This document shows positions 1-7,811 of a stretch of DNA of 64,000 nt, piece by piece. Position numbers and translations under genes: made by a program. Source of the DNA: Micromonospora sp. PLK6-60 (GTDB lineage Bacteria > Actinomycetota > Actinomycetes > Mycobacteriales > Micromonosporaceae); assembly GCF_019890675.1 (NCBI RefSeq), contig NZ_JAIOAA010000011.1:124001-188000 (forward strand), written 5' to 3'. The notes beneath the pieces were generated by a model, which searched no databases, was not told where the DNA came from, and saw nothing but the letters and a program-made list of their open reading frames with translations. How positions within the stretch are numbered: the stretch's first letter is position 1; each line of letters opens with the position of its first letter.

Positions 1-118
1 CCTGCCCGAGGTCGGGCTCGTAGGCGGCGTCGAGTGGCCCGGACAGCGACGCGACGACGACGAGATCACCGGGCCGCAGGGCGCGGGGCCGCAGCGGGTG
101 GGGCGGGGCGGCGGTCAC
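1..118 (-). CDS. LD-carboxypeptidase (S66 family), 5' end only
   Basis: Only the first 39 codons lie in the window; the gene runs off the left edge on the minus strand. After a GTG start the product reads with LRPGDLVVVASLSGPLD at about residues 13-29. This matches the N-terminal LxPGDxVxVxxxSGP signature of the S66 serine peptidase family (LdcA/MccF-like muramoyltetrapeptide carboxypeptidases or microcin immunity peptidases). A GGGGA stretch lies about 11 bases upstream of the GTG. The catalytic residues are outside the window, so the call rests on the N-terminal motif alone. Confidence 0.5.
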   Translation of the reverse strand, partial: MTAAPPHPLRPRALRPGDLVVVASLSGPLDAAYEPDLGQ

Positions 119-158
119 CGCCGTAGTGTCCCCACACCCGCCACACCGCGCCACCCGG

Positions 159-1022
159 TTACCGGGCCAGCACGGCGCCCTGGTCGGCCAGGAAGTCCCG
201 CATCGTCCGGGCCGGCCGCCCGGTCACCCGCTCGACGGTGTCGGTCACCGTCGCGAAGCTGCCGGCGTGCACCCGCTCGAACGTCAGCACGAAGAGTTCC
301 CGCTCGAAGCCCGTGGTCCCGGCCACGGCCTCGTCGACGGTGACCTCCCGGTGGGCCAGGGGGTGGCCGATCGCGGCGGAGAGCAGCTCGGCGGTGCGCG
401 GCAGCGAGAGGGCCTCCGGGCCGGTGATCTCGTACGCCTGGCCGGCGTGCCCCTCGTCGAGCAGCGCCCGTTCGGCCACGGCCGCGATGTCCCGGGCGTC
501 GATCCAGGCCAGCCGCTCCCCGCCGCCGGGGAATTCCAGCTTCCCGCCGCCGGCGATCTGGTCGCGATAGAAGCGCGGGTCGGTGAAGACCTGCATGAAC
601 CAGCTCGGCCGCAGGATCGTCCAGGCGCGCCCGCTGTCCCGGACCGCCCGCTCGGCGCGCGGCGCCCAACCGTCGGGCCCCATGTAGTCGGCATCCTGCT
701 CGGACAGCAGGACGACCCGGGTCCGCGGCGACGTCTCGGTGAGCAGCGCGCCGATCAGCTCCGGCGCGTCCGCGCGATCCGGCCGGACGACGTACACGGC
801 GTCCACGCCCTCGGTCGCGGCCGGCCAGCCGGACGGGTCGTCCCAGGAGAAGGCGGTCGGGCGGACCCCGTCGATGCGGACCGTGGCCGGGTCGCTGCTG
901 CCGCCGAGGACCTCGACGCCCCGGGCGACGAGCAGTCGCGCCAGCGGTGCGCCGGTCTTGCCGCGGACCCCGGTCACCAGCACGCGGGTGATGCCGTCTC
1001 CGGCCGAGTGCGGACGCGTCAC
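159..1022 (-). CDS. NmrA-like NAD(P)-binding protein
   Basis: The 287-residue product is a Rossmann-fold protein of the atypical short-chain dehydrogenase/NmrA group. It opens with a nucleotide-binding loop at about residues 15-22 (LVTGVRGKTG, a GxxGxxG variant) and has an AWTILRPSWFMQ segment typical of NmrA/azoreductase-like proteins. It lacks an evident YxxxK catalytic pair, as is common in the NmrA branch, so it may act as an NAD(P)H-sensing or quinone/azo-reducing protein. The GTG start is preceded by GGGAG about 9 bases away. It is divergent from a MarR-family gene, and a perfect palindrome at 1042-1056 lies 20 bases upstream of the start, so it is probably the MarR target. Substrate unknown. 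Confidence 0.75.
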   Translation of the reverse strand: MTRPHSAGDGITRVLVTGVRGKTGAPLARLLVARGVEVLGGSSDPATVRIDGVRPTAFSWDDPSGWPAATEGVDAVYVVRPDRADAPELIGALLTETSPRTRVVLLSEQDADYMGPDGWAPRAERAVRDSGRAWTILRPSWFMQVFTDPRFYRDQIAGGGKLEFPGGGERLAWIDARDIAAVAERALLDEGHAGQAYEITGPEALSLPRTAELLSAAIGHPLAHREVTVDEAVAGTTGFERELFVLTFERVHAGSFATVTDTVERVTGRPARTMRDFLADQGAVLAR

Positions 1023-1041
1023 GTCGTACCACTCCCTTTTC

Positions 1042-1056
1042 CTTTAGTGGCTAAAG
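1042..1056. promoter_or_regulatory. Palindromic operator for the adjacent MarR regulator
   Basis: CTTTAG TGG CTAAAG is a perfect inverted repeat of 6-base arms with a 3-base centre. It is unusually AT-rich for this genome. It lies between the divergent NmrA-like gene, whose start is 20 bases to the left, and the MarR gene. MarR dimers bind palindromes of this size. Another CTAAA half-site occurs at about 1069-1073. Binding by the neighbouring regulator is inferred. Confidence 0.6.
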
Positions 1057-1097
1057 TTTCTCGACCCACCTAAACACGGATGCCTGAGTGGGTCAAG

Positions 1098-1103
1098 TAA
1101 TCT
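1098..1103 (+). promoter_or_regulatory. -10 element of MarR gene, leaderless transcript
   Basis: TAATCT ends 6 bases before the ATG at 1110. A start site about 7 bases downstream of the element would fall on or next to the start codon. No Shine-Dalgarno sequence is visible between the two, so a leaderless mRNA is likely. No convincing -35 element was found. Confidence 0.4.
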
Positions 1104-1109
1104 CTCGGC

Positions 1110-1517
1110 ATGACCGAGGTGACGGAGGGCCTTGACCAGCAGGTGTCGGACCTCGTGTTCGCGTACGACGCCGCGTACGGGCGGGCCGCGCAGACGGTGT
1201 CGTTGAGCGCCGCCCAGGCCTGCCTGCTCGAACACCTGACCGCAGACGGCTGCTCGATGGGGGAGCTGGCCGGCGAGCTGCTGTGCGACGCCTCGAACGT
1301 CACCCAGCTCGTCTCCCGGCTGGAGGCCCGCGGCCTGGTGGCCCGCGTGCCCGACCCGGCCGACCGGCGGATCAAGCGGGTGTCGATCACCCCGGCGGGG
1401 CAGCGCGTGCGCGACGCCGTCCGGCGGGCCTTCGACTTCCCGTCCGACCGGCTCGGCCGGCTGACCCAACCGGAGCGACACCAGCTCGCCGCGCTGCTGG
1501 CGAAGGTGCTGGCGTAG
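1110..1517 (+). CDS. MarR family transcriptional regulator
   Basis: The 135-residue protein has the size and layout of MarR regulators: an N-terminal dimerisation helix, then a winged helix-turn-helix around residues 40-100. The recognition helix region reads CDASNVTQLVSRLEARGLV, and the wing contains PADRRIKRVSITPAG, the usual D-x-R-(x)2-K/R-(x)3-L/I-T motif. It sits divergently from the NmrA-like oxidoreductase with a perfect 15-bp palindrome between them. By analogy with other MarR/oxidoreductase pairs it probably represses that gene and releases it on binding a small phenolic, quinone or oxidant signal; the ligand is unknown. Confidence 0.85.
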   Translation: MTEVTEGLDQQVSDLVFAYDAAYGRAAQTVSLSAAQACLLEHLTADGCSMGELAGELLCDASNVTQLVSRLEARGLVARVPDPADRRIKRVSITPAGQRVRDAVRRAFDFPSDRLGRLTQPERHQLAALLAKVLA

Positions 1518-1601
1518 CCGCTGCCGGCTATTGCTGGTGACAGCCGCACCCCTGGTTGGCTACGGTGCCGGGGACGCCGGATCGAGTCGACGGGGTGGTC
1601 G

Positions 1602-1895
1602 GTGAGGCGACGTTCGCCGCAGGAGAAGAAGGCGCTCAGCTATGCCCGGGACCGCCGGAACAGCTACGGCGCGAACGACAAGAGTTCGCGCCGCGGCATT
1701 CGCCGTAACAAGCGGTTCCCGCACCGGGCGAACCGGCACCAGGAGCGGCTGGACCTCACCACGCTCACCGGGGCACCCGATCCGCTGACCGTCGAGGCCG
1801 TCGAGGACCGGCTGCGGGGCCGGCGTCCGAAGTCCTGGCGCAAGGTGCCTGACCAGCCGCTCGGTGTGGTGCTGGCGGCCCGCCGTACGCGATGA
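1602..1895 (+). CDS. Small basic protein of unknown function
   Basis: A 97-residue, strongly basic protein (many Arg and Lys, notably SSRRGIRRNKRFPHRANRH near residues 28-46). It has no signal peptide, membrane segment or recognised domain. The composition is compatible with nucleic-acid or ribosome binding, but nothing more specific can be said. The start is GTG with only a weak purine run upstream. It precedes the DUF3592-like gene on the same strand. It could be a chance frame, but its amino-acid composition and codon pattern look like a real gene. Confidence 0.5.
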   Translation: MRRRSPQEKKALSYARDRRNSYGANDKSSRRGIRRNKRFPHRANRHQERLDLTTLTGAPDPLTVEAVEDRLRGRRPKSWRKVPDQPLGVVLAARRTR

Positions 1896-1941
1896 TCGTT
1901 GCCGGTGGCCGGCCCTCTCTGCCCGGCGGGAGCGGTGGCTG

Positions 1942-2487
1942 ATGGCTGACGCGGCGGGACCGGCGGGCCCGGCCGGACCGTCCCGGTTCGAGCGGGTCGT
2001 GCTGGGCTGGGTACGGGGCGACGGCGAGACCGCGCTCACCGCCGGGCTGTGGCTGGCGTTCACCGCGCTGCTGACGTCGGCGTTCCTGTTCGTCCTCGGT
2101 TGGGAGGTGCGCGACGGCCTCGCCCTGGAGAACCGGGGCCGCCTCGCGGAGGCCCGGGTGGTGCGGGTCAACGAGGGGCGGGGGGTGACCGCCAACATCG
2201 TCTTCGTCAGCGGCCCGACCGGGACCGAGGCGCTGATGGAGGACCCCGCGGGCCCCCCGGAGCCCGGCGAGGTGATCCTGGTCCGGTACGACCCCCGGGA
2301 CCCGGGTGTGGTCCGGGACGCGGCGGCCCCGATCTGGCGATGGCCGTTGCTGCTCATCGGTGCGGTGATCTCGGCGTCGGGCTCGGTGGTCGTGGCGGCC
2401 GAGTGGCTGCGGTTCGCGCGGCGGCTGCGGGAGCGCCGGTGGCGGCGGGGACCGGGTGCGGGGCGGCACCCGGGCGGGTCACGGTAG
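1942..2487 (+). CDS. DUF3592-like two-TM membrane protein
   Basis: The product has 181 residues from the ATG at 1942, chosen because GGGAG lies about 9 bases upstream. Two hydrophobic helices (about residues 33-55 and 131-153) flank a roughly 75-residue extracytoplasmic domain. That domain carries the pattern seen in DUF3592 proteins: a repeated R-V-x-A-R-V-V/NIVFVSGPTG beta segment followed by G-E-V-I-L-V-R-Y-D-P-x-D-P. The function of this family is unknown. No obvious operon partner is present. Confidence 0.6.
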   Translation: MADAAGPAGPAGPSRFERVVLGWVRGDGETALTAGLWLAFTALLTSAFLFVLGWEVRDGLALENRGRLAEARVVRVNEGRGVTANIVFVSGPTGTEALMEDPAGPPEPGEVILVRYDPRDPGVVRDAAAPIWRWPLLLIGAVISASGSVVVAAEWLRFARRLRERRWRRGPGAGRHPGGSR

Positions 2488-2525
2488 CGGCTCGGGTGCG
2501 CCAAGTGCCGTTAGACTCGCCGGCC

Positions 2526-3083
2526 ATGGGACGCCTCACCTTCAGCCTCAACCTCACCCTGGACGGGTGCGTCGACCACCAGGAGGGGATCGCCGACGAC
2601 GAGACGCACGCCTTGTTCACCCGTCTCATGGACGAGAGCGGGGCGATGCTGTGGGGTCGCGTCACCTACGAGATGATGGAGAGCTACTGGCCGGCCGTCG
2701 CCCGCGGCGACGAGGAGGCGCCGCCGGCCATGCGCGAGTGGGCGGTCAAGCTGGAGGCCAAACCCAAGTACGTGGTGTCGTCGACGCGCACGGACTTCCC
2801 GTGGACCAACAGCCACCACATCGCCGGCGATCTGCGCGAGGGCGTGCAGAAGCTCAAGGACGCGACCCCGGCCGGGGTCCTCCTCGGGAGCGGCAGGCTG
2901 GCGAACGAGCTCGACCGGCTGGACCTGATCGACGAGTACCGGCTGCTCGTCCATCCCAGGATCGCCGGCCACGGCCCGACGCTGTACCAGGGCGGGCTGC
3001 CCGGCACGCGCCGGCTCGAGCTGCTCTCGGCGGCGCCGCTGCGCAACGGCGCGGTGGCCATGCACTACCGCCGCGCGCGCTGA
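2526..3083 (+). CDS. Dihydrofolate reductase family protein (RibD C-terminal-like)
   Basis: The 185-residue protein fits the RibD_C/dihydrofolate-reductase-like fold common in actinobacteria. It has an N-terminal SLNLTLDGCVDH strand (consensus S-x-S-L-D-G), then LWGRVTYEMMESYWP (G-R-x-T-Y-E-x-M) near residues 44-58, VVSSTR, and a C-terminal LLGSGRLANEL nucleotide-binding segment followed by DEYRLLVHP. These are the family's hallmark positions. Members reduce pteridine- or pyrimidine-like substrates with NADPH, but most have no assigned substrate. It is unlikely to be the essential folA product because that subfamily has a different active site. It stands alone. Confidence 0.8.
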   Translation: MGRLTFSLNLTLDGCVDHQEGIADDETHALFTRLMDESGAMLWGRVTYEMMESYWPAVARGDEEAPPAMREWAVKLEAKPKYVVSSTRTDFPWTNSHHIAGDLREGVQKLKDATPAGVLLGSGRLANELDRLDLIDEYRLLVHPRIAGHGPTLYQGGLPGTRRLELLSAAPLRNGAVAMHYRRAR

Positions 3084-3178
3084 GGCATCGGAACCCATCG
3101 CGTCATTGCTCGGTGGGCCTGGACCGAGGTGACCTCACCCGGCCCACGCCCATCCGAAACGCGCCCTAGGGTTGGCGC

Positions 3179-3736
3179 ATGCCGGTGGAGCCACCCGTGA
3201 TCGACCTCGACACCCAGGAGCCCGCCCGACCCGACAGCCGGCGGGCCGGCGGAGCCGGGGGCACCGTACGCGTCCTCGCCGCGCTGGTCGTCGGCCTGCT
3301 CGTCGGCGGCGTCGGGGTCAGCGTGCTGCGCGACCACCGCGACCAGCGGGCCCGCGACAGCGTCGTCGCGCTGGTGGCCACGCCCACTGGAGCGACCGAG
3401 ACCGGCGGGTCCGCCGGCGGCAATGCCTGGGTGGCGGGGCACCTGATGGTGGTCAACGCCGGGCCGGAGCCGGTCACCGTCCGCTCGGTGCGGGCGCAGC
3501 GGGACGGCCTCCTGCTCGCCGACGACAAGCACAGCGTGACCATCCGTTCCGCCGGCACCGGCTGGATCCGCGTCCGGATGGAGTTCGACTGCGCGACGCA
3601 ATTCGAACCGACCCCGTTGACGCTGCGCTTCTCGGTGCAGACGGCGGACCGCCGAGTGCGGGAGGTCGGCCATCCGGTCGCGCTGATCGGCAGTAGCTGG
3701 CTGGAAACGGGCATTCAGATCTGCCCGCGCGGCTGA
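3179..3736 (+). CDS. Membrane-anchored protein of unknown function
   Basis: A 185-residue protein with one transmembrane helix at about residues 31-50 (VLAALVVGLLVGGVGVSVL) after a short acidic/basic cytoplasmic tail. The C-terminal 130 residues form a probable extracytoplasmic beta-rich domain with two cysteines (about residues 142 and 182) that could form a disulfide. No family recognised. It is convergent with the downstream penicillin-binding protein, with a stem-loop between them. Confidence 0.6.
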   Translation: MPVEPPVIDLDTQEPARPDSRRAGGAGGTVRVLAALVVGLLVGGVGVSVLRDHRDQRARDSVVALVATPTGATETGGSAGGNAWVAGHLMVVNAGPEPVTVRSVRAQRDGLLLADDKHSVTIRSAGTGWIRVRMEFDCATQFEPTPLTLRFSVQTADRRVREVGHPVALIGSSWLETGIQICPRG

Positions 3737-3742
3737 CCGCCA

Positions 3743-3772
3743 GGCCGGCCCGCCTGCGGCGGCGGGCCGGCC
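3743..3772. terminator. Bidirectional stem-loop terminator
   Basis: GGCCGGCCCGCC and GGCGGGCCGGCC are perfectly complementary 12-base arms around a 6-base loop. The element sits in the 44-base gap between the convergent genes ending at 3736 and 3781. There is no U-tract, as is usual in high-GC actinobacteria. Confidence 0.6.
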
Positions 3773-3780
3773 GGGTCCGG

Positions 3781-6204
3781 TCAGCCCGGCAACGGCAGCC
3801 GGGTCGGCTCCACCGTCACCGACGGGCTCGGCGACGAGGTACGGCTCGGCCGCGGGTTCGGCCTGCCGGTGGGGGAGGGGCTGGTCGTCCGCGGCGACGG
3901 CGACACCCGGCTCGGGGTCGCCGACGGCGTGCTCGGCGTCGGCCTGGTCGGCTCCGGCGTGGTCGGCTCCGGCCGGGCGGTGCTCGGCCGCGGGGCCGGC
4001 GCGCTGGTCGCCGGGGCGTCGTCGGGGAACTTCGGCTCGGCGAACCGGTACTTGTCCGGGTTGAGCTTCATCGCCGCGGTGGCCGAGGTCAGGAACTGCC
4101 GCCAGATCGGCGCGGCCCCGGCGGAGCCGAACACGTTGTTGTTGCCGTCGGTGGTCCGCAGCGGCTTGCCGTCGGTGGTGCCCAGCCACACGGCGGCCGA
4201 CAGCGCGCCCGTCCAGCCGACCATCCAGGTGTGCGCGTTCTCGGTCAGGCTCTGCCCGGACTGCCAGGTGCCGGTCTTGCCGGCGGAGTCCCAGCCGTTG
4301 TCGAGCTTGGCCGCCCTGACCTGCCGCAGCGTCCAGTTGAGCTGGGCGGTCGCCTCGTCGTCCAGGCCGACGTCGGTCTGGGTCAGCTTCTCCTCGTAGA
4401 GGCGGTCGTCGCCCTTGGCGACCATCCGGACGAAGTGCGCCTCGGCGCGCTTGCCGCCGGCCGCGAAGGTGGCCATCCCGTTGGCGTGGTCCTGCACGGT
4501 GATGCCGTACTGGCCGAGGCCGACCTCGGTGGAGAACTTGCCGGCGACGTCGGCGCCGCTCTTGCCACGCAGGTCCACCCGCTGCGGCTTGCTCTCGCCC
4601 GCGGCGTTCTCCCACATCGACTCGACGCCCGCCCGGGTGGCCATGTCGATCACCTTGTCCACGCCGAGCAGCTCGGTCAGCTCGAAGTAGGTGACGTTGA
4701 GCGAGTGGACGGTGGCCTCCCACAGCGCGCAGTCGGGCTGGCAGTCGGCCTTCTCCGCGTTGCGGATCGGGCCAGCCGGGCTGCTCTTGGTCCGCCCCGA
4801 CGAGGGGAACTCCTTGGTGTCGGGCGCGTCGAAGTGCTTCTTGACCGAGATCTTGTCCCGTACGGCGGCGGCCAGGTCGTACACCTTGAACGACGACCCC
4901 GGCGGGTGCTGGCCGAAGCCGACCGGCTGGCCCTCCTCGTCGTAGTACCAGCCGGCGTAGTCGGCGCCCTCGCCGTCGTTGCCGCCGTAGTAGCCGAGCA
5001 CCCGGCCGGTGCCCGGCTCGACCGACACCAGCGCGGCCTGCCAGTTCTTCGGCTGCCCGCGTACCTGCTCGGGGGCGGTGTCGCGGCGGATGTCGGCGGC
5101 GTTCTCCGCCGCGTCCTGCACCCGCTTGTCGATGGTGGTGACGATCTTGAAGCCGCCGTTGCGGATGTAGTCGGACGTCTTGTCCTTGAACGGCTCGGTC
5201 TGCCGCAACTCGCTGAGCACGTGCTTGACCACCAGGCCGGTGGGCCGGTTGGTGTTGGACTGCCGCCCCTTGCGGTCGATCGGCTTCACCGAGTCCGGGT
5301 ACGCCAGGTCCGCCGCCTGCTGCGGGTCGAGGTAGCCCAGCTTCACCATGCCGTCGCGGATGTACGACCAGCGTTCCATCGAGTTCTGCTTGGCCTTCGG
5401 GCCGCGCGCCGGGTCGTAACCGGGCTGCCCCTCGGGGTCGTCCGGGTTCGCCTCGGGCTGCTTGACCATCGCGCACAGCATCATCGCCTCGGACACGGTG
5501 AGCTGCCGGGCGGCGGGCGCGTCCTTGCGCACGGTCTTGCCGAAGTACGCCTGGGCGGCGGCCTCGATGCCGTACGCGCCCCGCCCGAACGGCACGGTGT
5601 TCAGGTAGAAGCCGAGGATCTCCTCCTTGGAATACGTGTCGTCGAGCTTCCAGGCGACGACCGCCTCGCGCAGCTTCCGCGAGTAGGTGACGCCCTTGAG
5701 GTCGGCGGCCACCCGGGCGTACTGCTGGGTGATGGTCGACGCGCCCTGCCGCTGCCCGCCGGTGACGTTCGACCAGGCGGCGCGGAGCACACCGGCGAAG
5801 TCGATGCCCGGGTTCTTCCAGAAGCTGCGGTCCTCGGCGGCCACGATCGCCTGCTTGGCGGTGTCGTTCATCTCCGCGTACGGCACGATCGTCCGGTTCT
5901 CCGCACCGAGCGTCGCCATCGGCGTCTTGCCGTCGGCGTAGTAGACGGTGGTCGACTCGGGCAGTTTCAGGTCGGTGGGGGTGGGCACGCTGTCGACGTA
6001 GTAGGTGCCGCCGATCAGCCCGATGCCGGCGAGCAGGGCGAGGACCGCCAGGATGATCGGCCACCGCCGCCGGCGGCGCGCCTTCGGCGCCGGGGCGGCC
6101 GGCCGGCCGGCGTCGTGGCCACGGCGGGGCGCGGCGTAGCCGCCCGGACCAGCGGGTCCGTATCTGCCGCCGTCGTCGTAGTTACCGGTATCAGACACCC
6201 GCAC
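3781..6204 (-). CDS. Class A penicillin-binding protein (transglycosylase/transpeptidase)
   Basis: This 807-residue bifunctional peptidoglycan synthase polymerises lipid II glycan and cross-links peptides outside the membrane. A Gly/Pro/Arg-rich cytoplasmic tail precedes a transmembrane helix at about 49-69. The GT51 domain follows, with catalytic Glu at about 124 in AAEDRSFW and GASTITQQ at about 154-161. The transpeptidase domain has SxxK at about 437-440 (GSSFK), SxN at 501-503 (SLN) and KTG at 642-644. The last ~90 residues are a Pro/Thr/Ser-rich tail, a feature of actinobacterial PonA-type proteins that may contact the wall or accept modification. All catalytic motifs are intact. The GTG start has GGGG 6 bases upstream; a second GTG six bases downstream is possible. 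Confidence 0.95.
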   Translation of the reverse strand: MRVSDTGNYDDGGRYGPAGPGGYAAPRRGHDAGRPAAPAPKARRRRRWPIILAVLALLAGIGLIGGTYYVDSVPTPTDLKLPESTTVYYADGKTPMATLGAENRTIVPYAEMNDTAKQAIVAAEDRSFWKNPGIDFAGVLRAAWSNVTGGQRQGASTITQQYARVAADLKGVTYSRKLREAVVAWKLDDTYSKEEILGFYLNTVPFGRGAYGIEAAAQAYFGKTVRKDAPAARQLTVSEAMMLCAMVKQPEANPDDPEGQPGYDPARGPKAKQNSMERWSYIRDGMVKLGYLDPQQAADLAYPDSVKPIDRKGRQSNTNRPTGLVVKHVLSELRQTEPFKDKTSDYIRNGGFKIVTTIDKRVQDAAENAADIRRDTAPEQVRGQPKNWQAALVSVEPGTGRVLGYYGGNDGEGADYAGWYYDEEGQPVGFGQHPPGSSFKVYDLAAAVRDKISVKKHFDAPDTKEFPSSGRTKSSPAGPIRNAEKADCQPDCALWEATVHSLNVTYFELTELLGVDKVIDMATRAGVESMWENAAGESKPQRVDLRGKSGADVAGKFSTEVGLGQYGITVQDHANGMATFAAGGKRAEAHFVRMVAKGDDRLYEEKLTQTDVGLDDEATAQLNWTLRQVRAAKLDNGWDSAGKTGTWQSGQSLTENAHTWMVGWTGALSAAVWLGTTDGKPLRTTDGNNNVFGSAGAAPIWRQFLTSATAAMKLNPDKYRFAEPKFPDDAPATSAPAPRPSTARPEPTTPEPTRPTPSTPSATPSRVSPSPRTTSPSPTGRPNPRPSRTSSPSPSVTVEPTRLPLPG

Positions 6205-6354
6205 CCGGTACCCCTAGCTCGGCTCGCCGAATCGTGGACGGGTGCGGTGAGCCTGGTCGCGCCTGCCCACCCCGCCCGTTACCGGCCGGGCCGGGGTTGC
6301 CGACCTTACCGCTCCCACCTGCGCAAACGTAATCCGGTGCCGGCCGGGGCGCGG

Positions 6355-7134
6355 TCAGCGACCAGTGTTGATCTTCAGGTCGACGCCCTGCGCCGCGCAG
6401 GCGTCCTTGAGCCCCTTCAGGTGCTCGGTCAGCTGCGTGACGTACGTCATCGCCTGGTCGAGGCTGTCGCGCTGCGTCTTGTCCAGCTGGGAGATCCGCC
6501 AGGCCACGTCCACCGCGCCGGTGCCGTGCGTACGGATGTCGTCGTACCTCGAATCCGCGAACTTGGCCCGCATCTCGTCGTACGTTTCCTTGCTGAGCTG
6601 GTCCTCGCCGGCCGGGCTCGGTTCGCCCCGATCGGCCCGGTCGGCGTTCGCCGCCATCTCCTTGCAGGCGGCGACGCCGGAGTCCTCCTTGACGAAGCCG
6701 TCATAGACGGCCCAGCCGCCGACCCCGAGCACCAGCGCGGCCACCACGCCGGCGGCCGCGAGGAGCACCGGCTTGCGGCCCGCACCCGACGCGGGCGGCT
6801 GCCCGTCGTAGCCCCACGGGCCCGGCGCCGGCGGATACTGGCCGGCCTGCTCCGCAGCCCCCGGATACGGCGGCTGGCCCGGGTACGGCGGCTGGCCCGG
6901 ATACTGGGCCTGGCCCGGGTACGGCGGCTGGCCCGTGGCCGGCGCCGGGTAGCCCTGCTGGCCGGGCTGCTGCGGGTAACCCGGCTGCTGCTGGTGGGGG
7001 TACGGCGCCTGCCCCGGGTACGGCTGCCCCGGATATGCCGGCTGCTGCTCGGCGGCCGGCGGGAACGGCTGCTGCGGCGCCGTTGGTTCGCCCGGCTGGT
7101 ACGGCGGCTGCGGCCCCGGATACGGACTGCTCAT
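6355..7134 (-). CDS. Proline-rich membrane protein with PYPGQ repeats
   Basis: A 259-residue protein. The first ~115 residues are a low-complexity Pro/Gly/Tyr/Gln region with repeated PYPGQ-type pentapeptides, then one transmembrane helix at about 123-144 and an extracytoplasmic C-terminal domain of about 110 residues. That domain contains two cysteines (about residues 157 and 245) and the heptad-like DKTQRDSLDQAMTYVTQLTEHLKGL. Such Tyr/Pro-rich cytoplasmic tails occur on many actinobacterial membrane proteins and can drive clustering; a specific role is not known. It lies 150 bases upstream of the penicillin-binding protein on the same strand, which hints at a cell-envelope role. Confidence 0.65.
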   Translation of the reverse strand: MSSPYPGPQPPYQPGEPTAPQQPFPPAAEQQPAYPGQPYPGQAPYPHQQQPGYPQQPGQQGYPAPATGQPPYPGQAQYPGQPPYPGQPPYPGAAEQAGQYPPAPGPWGYDGQPPASGAGRKPVLLAAAGVVAALVLGVGGWAVYDGFVKEDSGVAACKEMAANADRADRGEPSPAGEDQLSKETYDEMRAKFADSRYDDIRTHGTGAVDVAWRISQLDKTQRDSLDQAMTYVTQLTEHLKGLKDACAAQGVDLKINTGR

Positions 7135-7403
7135 GAGGGTGCTCCCGAGGTGGGTCGGCGGTGCGGTCGAGGTGCGTCGACAGTCGGGCCCGGCAACCGA
7201 CGGGGGACAGGTCTGTCCGGGTACGCCTGCGCGATCGTACTGAAATCCCGGCCCGGCCGTTGACCCGCACGCGGCGCGGGCCGTCGGTCAGTATGTTCGA
7301 GCAGTTCCACCGGTAGCCGCCCCGCGGATGTCGAGAACGGGACGCCGGCTCCGTCCCAGGGGCACGAGCGGCCACCACGGGCCGTGCCGAGAGGGAGAAC
7401 GAC

Positions 7404-7811
7404 ATGAGGTACCTGCTGCTGAAGCACTACCGCGGCGGCCCGGCGCCGGTCGAGGGCTGGACGACGATGGACCGGTGGACCCCGGCGGAGGTCGACGCGC
7501 ACATGCGGTACATGCGTGACTTCGCCGACCGCCTCCAGGAGTCGGGCGAGTTCGTCGACGGCCAGGCACTCGCGCCCGAGGGCACGTTCGTGCGGTACGA
7601 CGGCGCGGGGCGACCGCCGGTGACCGATGGCCCGTTCGCCGAGACCAAGGACCTCATCGCCGGCTGGTTCGTCATCGACGTGGCGTCCTGGGACCGCGCG
7701 GTGCAACTGGCCGGGGAACTGTCCGCCGCTCCCGGTGCCGGCGGCAAACCGATCCAGGAGTGGCTCGAGGTGCGGCCGTTCCTCACCGAGGCGCCCACGG
7801 TGGCCGGGTGA
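7404..7811 (+). CDS. YCII/DGPF-domain protein
   Basis: A 135-residue protein of the YCII-related DGPF family. The diagnostic VTDGPFAETKDLIAGWFVI stretch lies at about residues 74-92, and the N-terminus begins MRYLLLKHY. The enzymatic activity of the family is unproven. Its stop codon overlaps the start of the downstream ECF sigma factor gene by 4 bases (GTGA). DGPF proteins are the standard genomic partners of ECF42 sigma factors, which supports both calls. A GAGAGGGAGAA ribosome binding site precedes the ATG. Confidence 0.88.
   Translation: MRYLLLKHYRGGPAPVEGWTTMDRWTPAEVDAHMRYMRDFADRLQESGEFVDGQALAPEGTFVRYDGAGRPPVTDGPFAETKDLIAGWFVIDVASWDRAVQLAGELSAAPGAGGKPIQEWLEVRPFLTEAPTVAG

Noticed and set aside
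6850-7120. Regular repeats resembling a CRISPR array
   Set aside because: They are codons for PYPGQ repeats within a protein gene; unit length and spacers do not fit CRISPR.
3065-7263. Very long open frames opposite or overlapping the penicillin-binding protein (about 1000 codons on each strand)
   Set aside because: They lack stop codons only because of extreme GC content; amino-acid composition is Arg/Gly/Ala noise and the intact PBP motifs lie in one frame.
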